64,000 bases of DNA, from contig CALVTL010000007.1 of NCBI GenBank assembly GCA_944362555.1, forward strand, positions 1-64,000, read 5' to 3'. Of the stretch, positions 27,151-35,453 are shown piece after piece; the first letter of the stretch is position 1, and each line of letters begins with the position of its first letter. The notes under the pieces are model-generated. The model was not told where the DNA came from. It ran no database searches and saw only the letters and a program-made list of their open reading frames with translations. Both the position numbers and the translations under genes were made by a program. This stretch comes from an uncultured Clostridia bacterium. Lineage in GTDB: Bacteria > Bacillota > Clostridia > Christensenellales > Borkfalkiaceae.

Positions 27151-27643
27151 ATCTGAGCCGCCGCTTCTCCCGGTGCGTGACGAGCGCGCTCTCCCGCCCG
27201 CTGCGGATGGTGCGCAGAAGGCGCGCAAAGGGCGCATAGGCGGAAAACGCCGCAAAATAATCGCGCTCCCGCCAGCCGTGCGCCGCAAAGTACGCGGCGG
27301 CTTTTTTGAGCAGCGCGTTCTGCCTGCGGTAATACGTCCGCTCCGAACAGGGCACGGCACAGGCGTGCGTCCCCTTCCCGCCGCGGCGGAAGTAGCGGTA
27401 TTCGAGCAGAAAACGCTCCTCCGCATTGCAGGCGGCGACAAAGGCGTCCGCCGCCTCGGCGAGCCGCAGAAGGGCGCAGCGCACGGCGAGCTCCTCCGCG
27501 ATGCGCTCCATCTCATCGAGCGTGTCGAGGCGGCAGCGGAAGGAGAGCCGCGCCTTGTTCTCCGCCGCCGCGCCCGAAGCCTCCGCCAGCGCCCGCAGAT
27601 AGGGATAGGCATATAAAATAACTTTTGTGGTCTCCTGTTCCAC
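27101..27643 (-). CDS. phage late transcriptional regulator, ArpU/RinA-like
   Basis: A 180-residue protein with a region-4-like helix-turn-helix: ERFLLEYRYFRRGGKGTHACAV followed by PCSERTYYRRQNALLKKAAAYFAAHG (about residues 75-122). This arrangement is typical of ArpU/RinA-type activators that switch on phage packaging and structural genes. The start is GTG at 27643 with GGGAGGTGA upstream. It is the first gene of the minus-strand cassette, but an opposite-strand gene separates it from the terminase. Its promoter region carries an extended -10 sequence overlapped downstream by a LexA-box-like sequence. Confidence 0.72.
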   Translation of the reverse strand: MEQETTKVILYAYPYLRALAEASGAAAENKARLSFRCRLDTLDEMERIAEELAVRCALLRLAEAADAFVAACNAEERFLLEYRYFRRGGKGTHACAVPCSERTYYRRQNALLKKAAAYFAAHGWRERDYFAAFSAYAPFARLLRTIRSGRESALVTHREKRRLRFRTPAPSAGDASRAEG

Positions 27644-27687
27644 CGTTCACCTCCCGCCGCCCGAGGCAACCCGCCCCGAACAAAACA

Positions 27688-27701
27688 CGAACATTTGTTT
27701 G
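27688..27701 (-). promoter_or_regulatory. candidate LexA (SOS) box
   Basis: On the minus strand CAAACAAATGTTCG matches the Gram-positive LexA/DinR consensus CGAACAAATGTTCG at 13 of 14 positions. It covers the expected transcription start of the phage regulator gene. Confidence 0.5.
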
Positions 27702-27708
27702 TATTTTT

Positions 27709-27746
27709 ATCATACCATCCAAACTTGACATACGTATGCCTGTATG
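27709..27746 (-). promoter_or_regulatory. extended -10 promoter and palindrome ahead of the phage regulator
   Basis: Minus-strand TGGTATGAT (with TATGAT at 27709-27714) is an extended -10 sequence without a clear -35. A CATACGTATG palindrome and a further GTATGCC half-site (27729-27746) take the -35 position and could bind an activator or repressor. Confidence 0.45.
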
Positions 27747-27903
27747 CCAAATTTTTTCAGAAAATTTTCAAAAACTTTTCTGCGCCCTCTTTTCCCGCCC
27801 GCGCCGTGCGATCCCCGATGCAAGGCGTCCCGCCTCCCGGCGCGCGCATTTGCCCGTTCCCCCCTTCCCCCCGCCGCCCCATAAAAAAATCCCCCGTAAA
27901 ATC

Positions 27904-27932
27904 TTGAAATTTTTCCGCGCGCGTGTTATAAT
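27904..27932 (+). promoter_or_regulatory. sigma-A promoter giving a leaderless message
   Basis: TTGAAA (27904-27909), a 17-nt spacer and TATAAT (27927-27932). The ATG of the next gene is only 6 nt past the -10, exactly where transcription should start. Confidence 0.75.
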
Positions 27933-27938
27933 GGGGAT

Positions 27939-30488
27939 ATGACGATACGAAAGAGCATGAGCGCCCTGCTCGCCGCCCTCCTTCTGACGGGAACGGTGTG
28001 CGCGGCGGCGCTCCCCGAACAGCAATACAGCGCGCAGGCGCAGACGCAGGCGGCAGTTCTCACGACGGAGAACGCCTCTTTGTTCCTGCCCGAGAGCTAC
28101 GAGCAGTACCTCGCCCTCGAAACGCCCTCCGACGTCGCCCTCTCCGAGCACTATCTTGCCGTTGCGGACAAGAACAAACTCTACCTCTATGAGCGCAAGA
28201 GCGGCACCTACCTCACCTACGAGACGCAGAGCACGGCGGACACCGTCACGCGGCTGCAATTTTCGGGGGACAAGCTGTATTTCTCCGTGCGCGGCACGGC
28301 GAACTCCTTCTGGTATTACGACTGCGCCGAGGAAAAGGCGTCGCAGGTCGCCTCTTTGAACTGCTCCACCTTCCTCATCGTGGACGACACGCTGTACACG
28401 GCGATCATCTCGGGCAACCAGACGACGCTCGCGCGGCGGAGCCTCAACGATCTGGAGAGCAGCGGCGTTCCGCTGGGCACCCTCTCCACGGGCACGGAAC
28501 CCTGGCTCACCTGGGCGAACGACACCCTCTACTGCGTGGTGGACGGCATCGTATACTACCCCGACGGCGCGGACGATGGCGGAATGGGCGGGTTCGACAT
28601 CGCCGATTACAACAAGCGCGTCGGCATCTCCTCCGTCTGTTCGGACGGCGAATTTCTCTACTTCTCCTCCGACTCGGGCTTTTACCGCAGAGAGACTACA
28701 GAAAATGCGCAGCCCGTCCTGCTCTCCGCGCAGGAGACGATGTGCGGCGTCACCTCGCTCACCTGGTGGAACGGGAAGGCGTACTGCATCCGCGGCGCCT
28801 CCGTGCTCGAGATCGGCGTGACGGACACCGCCGCCGCCTTCACGGGCTATGAGATCGCCGCCGCGTCCTCCTCGCAGAACAGGCTCTCGGGCGCGTCCGA
28901 TTCGGCGCGCGCGGGCGATCTGCTCGTCACGGCGGACACGGGCAACTCGCGCGTGAGCGTCTACAGCATTTCGGCGGGGACGTACACCACGCTCGCCTGC
29001 GAAGCCGCCCCCTCCCTGGTGGCGACGGACGGGGAGCTCATCGCCTGCGCGGCTGGCGCACAGGTCTACACCTGCGACTTCGGCGGCGGGGAGAGGACGT
29101 TCACCTCGGCGCAGCTCTCGGGCGTGGAGATCGCGGGGCTCGCCGTTCTGTACGGCGAGACGTACTATGTCAAGAACAACGGCACGCGCGGCGTTGTGGG
29201 CGGCGCGGCGGTGGAGATGGGCAGCGCCACCCCCACGGGGCTGACGTGCGACTTATACGGCACGCTGTACGTCTCCTATCAGGACGGCAGCGCGAGCGCC
29301 TTCACGGAGGAGCAGTTCACGGCGGGCGGAACGGGGGAGGACACGGGCATCTCCGTCGCCCCCGGCGCAACGTCCCTGAAAGCGGACTTTGAGGGCAATC
29401 TCTACTATCTGGTCGGCGGCGATCTGTACCGCAACGGCGAACTGTTCGCGCAGGCGGACGGCTCCGCCTTCACCTATTCCGCGAGCGAGAAGCCCCGCTC
29501 CTTCGCGCTCGGGTTTGAGGACGACGCCGTCTACTTCAACTTCGGCAATTACATCGTGGTGAGCGACGCGAGCACCGAGCAGGCGCCCGGTCCCCTTGCG
29601 GGCATCCCCACCCTCGGCGAGATCGCCGAGAGCGGCGCGCGGGAGACGGCGTTCTCCCTGCACGAGGAGGAGCTCCTCGTCACGGTCGCGGCGCGCTCCG
29701 TCGGCATCCGGACGGACATCACCGCCTTCCGCGGCGGAGAGAGCGCCTATTTCCCCTACTGCGGCTATGAGCGCTCGGCAAAGGCGCGGGCGGGCTTGCT
29801 GCTCGCGCGCACGCCCGAGGACGCGGGCGGCTATTCCCTCGTGCTCTTCCCCGAGGAGGACGGCAGCTACACCGCCTATCTCTACAAGACGTCCTCCGTG
29901 ACGACAGAAGAGGAGGCGCTGCGGGAGGAGAGCGGCACGCGCTGGATCTCCAACGACGTGGACGCCTGCTTTGCCCCCTGCCTTGAAAGCGCCCTCTCTG
30001 CCGATGTGCTCCCGCGCGGTCAGGCGGTCACGGTGAAGGGGTATTTCACCGCACCCGACAGGGAGTACGCCCTCGTCGAATACGAACAGAGCGCAGACGG
30101 CGCGGCGCGCGCCACGGTGCGCGGCTGGGTGCCCGCATCCTATCTCTCCGAAGTGTCCCCCTCCCTCGCGGCGGGCGAGCAGTACACCTTCGCCTACCTG
30201 AAATCGAACGAGGAGGGCGTCACATTCACGGCGGCGGATGGCAGCGAACAGACGGTCACCGAGCGCGTGCAGGTGCAGCTCTTTGACAACGGCGACGGCA
30301 CCTATACGGCGCGCCTTGCAGGCGATCCCGCGTACAGCGCCGTCGTCACCGAGGAGATGCTGGACAGGGACAACGCCGAAGTTCTGCGCATCTCCCTCAT
30401 CATCATCCTCACGGTGCTCGCGCTCGTCATCCTCGGCGTCTATATCTTCCTGCTGCCGTGGGAGAAATATAAAAAAAGACGCAAATAA
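27939..30488 (+). CDS. large secreted, membrane-anchored beta-propeller-like protein
   Basis: An 849-residue type I membrane protein. The signal peptide (MTIRKSMSALLAALLLTGTVCAAA) is followed by about 570 residues of repeated propeller-like strands such as DKNKLYLYERKSGTYLTY, DKLYFSVRGTANSFWYYD, EFLYFSSDSGFYRR, DLLVTADTGNSRVSVYSI and GNLYYLVGGDLYRNGELF. Near residues 690-740 a bacterial SH3-like region (AVTVKGYFTA..YALVEYEQ..VRGWVPASYL) occurs, then a transmembrane helix (about 820-842, LIIILTVLALVILGVYIFLL) and a KKRRK tail. The family is unknown to me. The -10 is 6 nt from the ATG, so translation is probably leaderless. It diverges from the phage late regulator. Confidence 0.78.
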   Translation: MTIRKSMSALLAALLLTGTVCAAALPEQQYSAQAQTQAAVLTTENASLFLPESYEQYLALETPSDVALSEHYLAVADKNKLYLYERKSGTYLTYETQSTADTVTRLQFSGDKLYFSVRGTANSFWYYDCAEEKASQVASLNCSTFLIVDDTLYTAIISGNQTTLARRSLNDLESSGVPLGTLSTGTEPWLTWANDTLYCVVDGIVYYPDGADDGGMGGFDIADYNKRVGISSVCSDGEFLYFSSDSGFYRRETTENAQPVLLSAQETMCGVTSLTWWNGKAYCIRGASVLEIGVTDTAAAFTGYEIAAASSSQNRLSGASDSARAGDLLVTADTGNSRVSVYSISAGTYTTLACEAAPSLVATDGELIACAAGAQVYTCDFGGGERTFTSAQLSGVEIAGLAVLYGETYYVKNNGTRGVVGGAAVEMGSATPTGLTCDLYGTLYVSYQDGSASAFTEEQFTAGGTGEDTGISVAPGATSLKADFEGNLYYLVGGDLYRNGELFAQADGSAFTYSASEKPRSFALGFEDDAVYFNFGNYIVVSDASTEQAPGPLAGIPTLGEIAESGARETAFSLHEEELLVTVAARSVGIRTDITAFRGGESAYFPYCGYERSAKARAGLLLARTPEDAGGYSLVLFPEEDGSYTAYLYKTSSVTTEEEALREESGTRWISNDVDACFAPCLESALSADVLPRGQAVTVKGYFTAPDREYALVEYEQSADGAARATVRGWVPASYLSEVSPSLAAGEQYTFAYLKSNEEGVTFTAADGSEQTVTERVQVQLFDNGDGTYTARLAGDPAYSAVVTEEMLDRDNAEVLRISLIIILTVLALVILGVYIFLLPWEKYKKRRK

Positions 30489-30503
30489 ATTTGCGCCTCC
30501 CCG

Positions 30504-30537
30504 TTGACAACGGGCGAAAAGTGTAGTATCTTATAAT
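30504..30537 (+). promoter_or_regulatory. promoter of the GH43 gene
   Basis: TTGACA (30504-30509), a 17-nt spacer and TATCTT (30527-30532), with an overlapping TATAAT at 30532-30537. Confidence 0.7.
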
Positions 30538-30624
30538 TGGTGAAATCGGAAGAACCGCGCCTCGCGCCCCGTCGGAAGAAGAGCGCCCCGCGCATTCTCA
30601 AATACGAAGAAAAGGAATGAAGTT

Positions 30625-31647
30625 ATGGCAAATTATCTCTCCCCTCTCGTGCCGCAGCGTGCGGACCCCTATCTTTGCAAGTATCACGGGAAGTACTATT
30701 TCACGGCGACCTGCCCCAAGTACGACCGCCTCGAGATCCGCTGCGCCGACACGGTGAACGGCATTGCCGCCGCACCCGCGCGCGTCGTGTGGACAAAGCA
30801 CGACGTGGGCGCGCTCGCCTCACACATCTGGGCGCCCGAGCTGCACTTCATCATGGGCAAGTGGGTCATCTACTTCGCTGCGGGGCACGTTCCCGACATC
30901 TGGGACATCCGCCCCTACGCGCTCGTCTGCAAGGGCAGCGACCCCATGAAGGATGAGTGGGAGGACGCCGTCCCCATGCAGCCCGCCGACGACGACCCCT
31001 ACCCCTTCACCGACTTCTCCCTCGACATGACGGTGTTCGAGAACAAGGGCAGATGGTACGCCGTCTGGGCGCAGAAATTCGGCTGCGCCCGTGCCGAAAA
31101 GCCCATCTCCGACCTGCTCATCGCAGAACTTGAAACGCCCACCAAATTAAAGACGGTGTTCACCCGCATCAGCTCGCCCGACTACGATTGGGAGCGCGAC
31201 GGCGGGTTCTGGGTCAACGAAGGTCCCTTTGTGCTGCACTGCCCCGAAACGAAGGGCAAAATTTACCTCACCTTCTCGGGCTCGGCGACGGGCGCCTGCT
31301 ACTGCATGGGGATGCTGACCGCCGACGAGAACGACGACCTGCTCGACCCGAGGAGCTGGAAGAAGGACCGCTGGCCCGTGCTCAAAACGGACGAGAAGCT
31401 CAAAGTGTTCGGGCCGGGGCACAACTGCTTTGTGCGCGGCGACGAGGACGAGGTGCTCACCCTGCTGCACTTCCGCGACTACGAGAAGATCGTCGGCGAC
31501 CCGCTCGACGACCACAACCGCCACGCGCACGTCATGAAGGTGCATTTCGACGAGAACGGGCGTCCCATCTTCCGGTTCGACCCCGCCGCCCTCTACAACA
31601 CCCCCTACGAGAACGAAAAACAAAAGGGCATCAACTCCGACATCTGA
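30625..31647 (+). CDS. family 43 glycoside hydrolase (cytoplasmic)
   Basis: A 340-residue five-bladed propeller enzyme without signal peptide, acting on alpha-L-arabinofuranosyl or beta-xylosyl groups inside the cell. The general base Asp is in QRADPYLCKYHGKYYFTAT (about residue 14), the pKa-modulating Asp is in DFSLDMTVFE (about 136), and the acid Glu is in GFWVNEGPFVLH (about 200). The segment ALASHIWAPELHFIMGKWVIYFAAG is typical of GH43. The ATG follows AAAGGA. It is transcribed towards the glycan locus on the opposite strand and probably serves the same substrate. Subfamily and linkage cannot be settled by eye. Confidence 0.88.
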   Translation: MANYLSPLVPQRADPYLCKYHGKYYFTATCPKYDRLEIRCADTVNGIAAAPARVVWTKHDVGALASHIWAPELHFIMGKWVIYFAAGHVPDIWDIRPYALVCKGSDPMKDEWEDAVPMQPADDDPYPFTDFSLDMTVFENKGRWYAVWAQKFGCARAEKPISDLLIAELETPTKLKTVFTRISSPDYDWERDGGFWVNEGPFVLHCPETKGKIYLTFSGSATGACYCMGMLTADENDDLLDPRSWKKDRWPVLKTDEKLKVFGPGHNCFVRGDEDEVLTLLHFRDYEKIVGDPLDDHNRHAHVMKVHFDENGRPIFRFDPAALYNTPYENEKQKGINSDI

Positions 31648-31698
31648 AAAAATCGCCCTCTTTGACATCAAAACAACCGAATATTGCCTCCGGCATCC

Positions 31699-31729
31699 AA
31701 AAAAGGTTTCCCCGCGGGAAACCTTTTTT
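31699..31729. terminator. bidirectional rho-independent terminator
   Basis: AAAAAAGGTTTCCC-CGC-GGGAAACCTTTTTT, 50 nt past the GH43 stop. Confidence 0.88.
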
Positions 31730-31762
31730 GTTGCGCAAACGAAATCCCCTTCCCCTGCCCGT

Positions 31763-32105
31763 CCCCCCGTCATTCCGTCCGACGCGAGGAGGAATGCCTG
31801 TTTGCAGGAGCATTCCGACGAAGCGGCGCACGAGCCCCAACGGGGCGAAGTACCGACATGGGAGGAATGCCCACTTGTGGGAGCATTCCGACGATGCGGC
31901 GCACGAGCCCCAACGGGGCGAAGTACCGACGCGAGGAGAAATGCCTGCCTCCCCCTTTTTGTCATTCCGAAGCGAAGCGAGGAATCCCCACGCACCAAAG
32001 GCTTCCCCTTGGGGGGAAGCTCCGCCGAAGGCGGTGATGAGGGGGACGGCAAAGGAACAGCTGCTCCGCTTGACCCCTCATCCGTCACTTCGTGACACCT
32101 GTCTC
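31763..32105. repeat. palindromic repeat cluster
   Basis: Two direct copies of the CACGAGCCCC module (31771-31852 and 31853-31935). In the first the small hairpin reads CCTG-TTTG-CAGG, in the second CCCAC-TT-GTGGG. A CATTCCGAAGCGAAGCGAGGAATC module lies at 31962-31990. A ~110-bp element (31992-32100) with GCTCCGCCGAAGGCGGTGAT and CCCCTCATCCGTCACTTCGT ends recurs inverted at 55110-55240. No gene is supported between 31648 and 32588. Confidence 0.8.
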
Positions 32106-32221
32106 GGCGGCGCAAGGAGCGACGCCGCCAGCGGTCACGGTTTTTGCCCACAATGGCAAAAACCTCAGTTCGCTGTGCGCGCACACCACACCGTGGTGAT
32201 GCGCATAACGCACGGCTCACC
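32106..32221. repeat. GGTCAC/TCAGTTC hairpin element, third copy
   Basis: GGCGGCG/CGCCGCC stem (32106-32112 with 32123-32129), GGTCAC, a GGTTTTTGCC/GGCAAAAACC hairpin with loop CACAAT, TCAGTTCG, and a CTGTGCG/CGCACGG stem around CACC/GGTG and ATGCGCATAA, ending GCTCACC. Confidence 0.85.
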
Positions 32222-32480
32222 CCGAGGGAGAAGGCTTTCATTCACTCCCCCGCTCCCCCGTCATTCCGAGGAGCTTTTGCGACGAGGAATCCCCCCCGCT
32301 CCCCGTCGCTTGCAGGGAGATCCCTCCACTCCACTGCGTTCCGTGTTCGGGATGACGGGATGAAAATGCTCCCTTGCAACATCCCGCAAAAATTTAAAAA
32401 TTTTTGCGGGAACCCTATTCGGGAGAGTGCCGAGCGGAGCGTCTAATCTTGCCTCCCCTGTGTAAGGGGAGGTGGATTGC
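32222..32480. repeat. composite intergenic repeat (copy E)
   Basis: CATTCCGAGGAGC and GTGTTCGGGATGACGG modules, the CCCGCAAAAATT hairpin at 32383-32410, and a CCTCCCC/GGGGAGG hairpin at about 32452-32472. Confidence 0.7.
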
Positions 32481-32552
32481 CTTCGACAAGACGGAAGGGA
32501 TGTTCCACGCGACACCGTCCCCTCTTGTCCCCGAAAACGCACAACGGGTATC

Positions 32553-32579
32553 AAAAAACAGCCCCGCAGGGCTGTTTTA
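32553..32579 (-). terminator. terminator of the glycan operon
   Basis: ACAGCCC-TGCG-GGGCTGT followed on the minus strand by TTTTTTGATA, just past the MBL-fold gene. Confidence 0.85.
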
Positions 32580-32588
32580 TGATGTGAT

Positions 32589-33416
32589 TCAGAAGGAGAG
32601 TTCCATGCCGTCGTACGCCACGAGGATGCCGTGTTTTGCCATTTCGGGCACCATCTCGTCGTGCGTCTGCCCGCCGTTGTGCGAAAAGTGCGCGGCGACA
32701 AACACCGTCTTTTCGTCCGCAATGCCCTCGGCGCGCAGACGCTCCATCACCTCGAGGTTGGTTTTCAGGCTCATGTGCCCGTTGCGCCAATCCCAGTCCA
32801 GCCCCAGGCACCCCGTGCAGTCGAGGGAGATGAGGTCGAACCTTCCGAACGCCTTCAACAGCGCATAGTCTTCCTCGGGGAACACGCCCGTATCGTGCGC
32901 ATACAAAAGGCGCTTTCCGTCCCGTTCGACGGCGTAAAAGAGGGGCGTCGTCTCCTTGGTATGGTTGGCACGCAGCGCAAGAACGCGGTAGCCGCCCGCC
33001 GTGCGAAATTCGTCGCCGTGCCGCACGAGCGTGACCTGCGCCCGCTCTTCCATCCTGTGCAGCCCGATCTCATTCGCGATCTTGTTGTAGCCGTCCTCCC
33101 CCGCATAGAAGTGCAGCGGCGGGTGTTCGTGGCTGATAGGATCGGACAAGATCTCAAGGTCCATCGGATAGAGATGGTCGCTGTGGCTGTGCGTGATGAG
33201 GCAGTCCCGCACGTTGTCGAAGGAGATGCGGTACATGAGGGAATGGCAGACGGTATCGGCATTGAAGTCGAGCAGAAGGTCGTCGTTGACGAGCGCCTGC
33301 GTGCGCGAACGCAGCGCCCTCCCGCCCGCACGGAAGGATCCCCTGCACACGCGGCAGCGGCAGAAGGGCGCGGGCACGCCCTCATACGCCGCCGTTCCGA
33401 GATAGCGAAGTTTCAT
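32589..33416 (-). CDS. MBL-fold metallohydrolase, PhnP-like
   Basis: A 275-residue cytoplasmic metallo-beta-lactamase-fold hydrolase. The metal-binding HSHSDH motif is at about residues 76-81, with further ligand candidates in NHTKETTP, YAHDTGVF and AAHFSHNGGQTHDE. The N-terminus (KLRYLGTAAYEGVPAPFCRCRVC) with Cys residues is like PhnP and related phosphodiesterases that act on cyclic phosphates or nucleotide-like substrates. It begins 1 nt after the stop of the DUF4965 gene, so it belongs to the same operon, and is the last gene before a terminator. A role in glycan use is unclear; removal of sugar cyclic phosphates or lactones is one guess. Confidence 0.85.
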   Translation of the reverse strand: MKLRYLGTAAYEGVPAPFCRCRVCRGSFRAGGRALRSRTQALVNDDLLLDFNADTVCHSLMYRISFDNVRDCLITHSHSDHLYPMDLEILSDPISHEHPPLHFYAGEDGYNKIANEIGLHRMEERAQVTLVRHGDEFRTAGGYRVLALRANHTKETTPLFYAVERDGKRLLYAHDTGVFPEEDYALLKAFGRFDLISLDCTGCLGLDWDWRNGHMSLKTNLEVMERLRAEGIADEKTVFVAAHFSHNGGQTHDEMVPEMAKHGILVAYDGMELSF

Positions 33417-33417
33417 T

Positions 33418-35433
33418 TCAGTCCCTCTTCAATCCCTTTTCCTTTAAGAGGAGGGCGAAGATGCCGCCCTGCACCGTGCGGTTGAAGAAGTGCTCGATGA
33501 GCCCCGTCTTGGCGTCGTACCAATCGCCGAACGGCTTGCGGGACGGGCTTTCGGCGAGATAGGTCAGCAGCGGCGCATACAGCGCGCGCGCCTTTTGCCT
33601 GTCGTCCGTCAGCGCCGCGCACCACACGATCCAGTCCGACTTGGTGTAATCCTTGCGCGTGTCGAGCGGAACGCCGTAGCGCTCGTTCTTCTCAATGTAG
33701 TACGCCGTCTCGCGCTCGCACACGTCCTGCCCAATGAGCCCGAAGCCGAACAGCTTATCGAAGAGGAGGTTGTATTTGAGCGAATAGCTCCCCTCCGCGC
33801 CGTAGGCGAGCGGCATGATGCCCTCCCCCACGATGTTTTTGAAGTCGGCGGCGAACTGCTCCGCCTTTTTGCGGTAGCGCGCGGCGAGCTCGCCCTTTTT
33901 GAGCACCTCGCAGATGAGGGAGAACGCCTCCAGCCCGACGAGCGCCTTGATGGCGAGGTTGGCATTGTCGGCGAGGTGTCCCGCAAAGTCGTCCGTGCAG
34001 AGCTGGTCGGAGGGCTTCAAGCCGTATTTTTCGAGGTACTTCACCCACTGTTTGAGGAGGGGGAAGTTGCGCTTCGCCTGCTGCGTGTCCGCCCCCGCCA
34101 GCAGGGCGGCAGCCGTCATGATGAGCATATTGCCGCACTCCTCGACGGGCATCTGATACTTGAAATCATACACTTCGCTCGCGGCGGGGCGCAGGTAGAG
34201 CATGGTGTGCGTGCGCGGATAGTCCCAGAACATGGTCTGGTTGCAGCTATACTTGTCGTCCGCGTTGCGCACGCCGTACGCCTGCCCCATGCACCACGGG
34301 TACGTTCCGATGTCGTGCGGGGCGAAGTCAAACGTCCAGACGGGCATCCTTGCAAAGTCATAGATCCCCGTCATCATGGCGTTGACGAGTTTGGGATTGT
34401 AGATGAGAAAGAGCGGGATGGAGGGATAGGAGACGTCCGCCGTGCCGATGCAGCCGTTGGAATCGCACTCCTTGGACAGGAACAGCAGCTCCCCCTCCGC
34501 ATTCTGCACGAGCTTGTGCGCGCCCACGCACTGCCGCAGCGAGGCGCAGGCGAGCAGATAGTACCCCTCGCCCACCGCGTCGCAGTCGGCGCGGAGCTGC
34601 CCGTCAAAGCGCGCGAGCGCGGCGAGCACCCTCTCGTGCTCCGCCCTCGCGTCGTCCATCGCGCTGATGACGGTCTTTCCCGTGCGGAAGTAGTACCCCT
34701 TGAGCCATTCGCCGAAGTAGAAGATGGAGACTTTGTCGTCGAACGCCGTCATGAAATACCCCTTCCGCGCGCGGGAGATGGCGAAGAGGTAATTCCGCTC
34801 GCGCTCCTTGCGCACATACTCCGCCTTCCCCGTCGAAAGGTAGATGTTGAGGGCGGCGTCGGTGATGAAGAAGCTCTCCTCGCCCGCAAGGTAGACGTCC
34901 CCCCAGTCGGGCGCGGCGATGTCGTCCGCGTTGGACATGACGAGGTTCCTCATGCGGGTCATGAACGCCGCCTCGTAGCCCTTGAGCGGCAGCACGCCGC
35001 CCACCACGCGCGCGGGTTCGTTGTTGTAGCAGTACTCCTCGTCGAGGGCGAGCGCCACCGAGAAGTCCTCGGGCATCTCCCCCTCGAACTCCGCCTCGTA
35101 CTCCGTGTAGCACACGGGGCAGGAAAGCAGGTCGAGATCGTCGGGCGGCAGGGGGGATACAAACTCCACTTTGAGCGTAAAACCCTCACCCGCGAACGTA
35201 TATTGCGTGCCGAACGCCGTCACGGACACGTCCGTCTGGCGCATCGGGCAGGCGCCGTCGCGCCGCCCCAAAAAGCAGTACGTCTTGTCGTTCGCCCGCA
35301 CGAAACCGTAGGTGCGGCGGGAGAGCCCCGTCCAGAAGATGGCGTCGCCGCCGTTGAGTTCGTCGCAGGGCGACCAGACGGAAAAGTTGGGGTCGATGAC
35401 CCAGAGCGGATAAGCGGGTAACAAACGTTTCAT
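33418..35433 (-). CDS. DUF4964/DUF4965/DUF1793 (glutaminase-A-like) protein
   Basis: A 671-residue protein with no signal peptide. The N-terminus LLPAYPLWVIDPNFSVWSPCDELNGGDAIFWTG, here named only in part, is the DUF4964 signature, followed by a beta-rich DUF5127-like part and an (alpha/alpha)6-type DUF4965/DUF1793 region with SNGCIGTADVSYPSIPLFLIY, CGNMLIMTAAALLAGAD and DNANLAIKALVGLEAFSLI. The family was named after fungal glutaminase A, but members inside bacterial glycan loci are more likely glycoside-active. The ATG at 35433 has AGGAG. It is the fourth enzyme of the GH31-GH42-GH3 operon and 20 nt from GH3. Its catalytic residues are not known to me. Confidence 0.75.
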   Translation of the reverse strand: MKRLLPAYPLWVIDPNFSVWSPCDELNGGDAIFWTGLSRRTYGFVRANDKTYCFLGRRDGACPMRQTDVSVTAFGTQYTFAGEGFTLKVEFVSPLPPDDLDLLSCPVCYTEYEAEFEGEMPEDFSVALALDEEYCYNNEPARVVGGVLPLKGYEAAFMTRMRNLVMSNADDIAAPDWGDVYLAGEESFFITDAALNIYLSTGKAEYVRKERERNYLFAISRARKGYFMTAFDDKVSIFYFGEWLKGYYFRTGKTVISAMDDARAEHERVLAALARFDGQLRADCDAVGEGYYLLACASLRQCVGAHKLVQNAEGELLFLSKECDSNGCIGTADVSYPSIPLFLIYNPKLVNAMMTGIYDFARMPVWTFDFAPHDIGTYPWCMGQAYGVRNADDKYSCNQTMFWDYPRTHTMLYLRPAASEVYDFKYQMPVEECGNMLIMTAAALLAGADTQQAKRNFPLLKQWVKYLEKYGLKPSDQLCTDDFAGHLADNANLAIKALVGLEAFSLICEVLKKGELAARYRKKAEQFAADFKNIVGEGIMPLAYGAEGSYSLKYNLLFDKLFGFGLIGQDVCERETAYYIEKNERYGVPLDTRKDYTKSDWIVWCAALTDDRQKARALYAPLLTYLAESPSRKPFGDWYDAKTGLIEHFFNRTVQGGIFALLLKEKGLKRD

Positions 35434-35453
35434 ATTTTTTCTCCTGAATGCAG

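Noticed and set aside
18849..27643. Ordinary degenerate prophage remnant
   Set aside because: No frameshift or internal stop was seen in any of the cassette genes and gene overlaps are intact, so decay is not evident. A recent deletion of the other phage genes is still possible.
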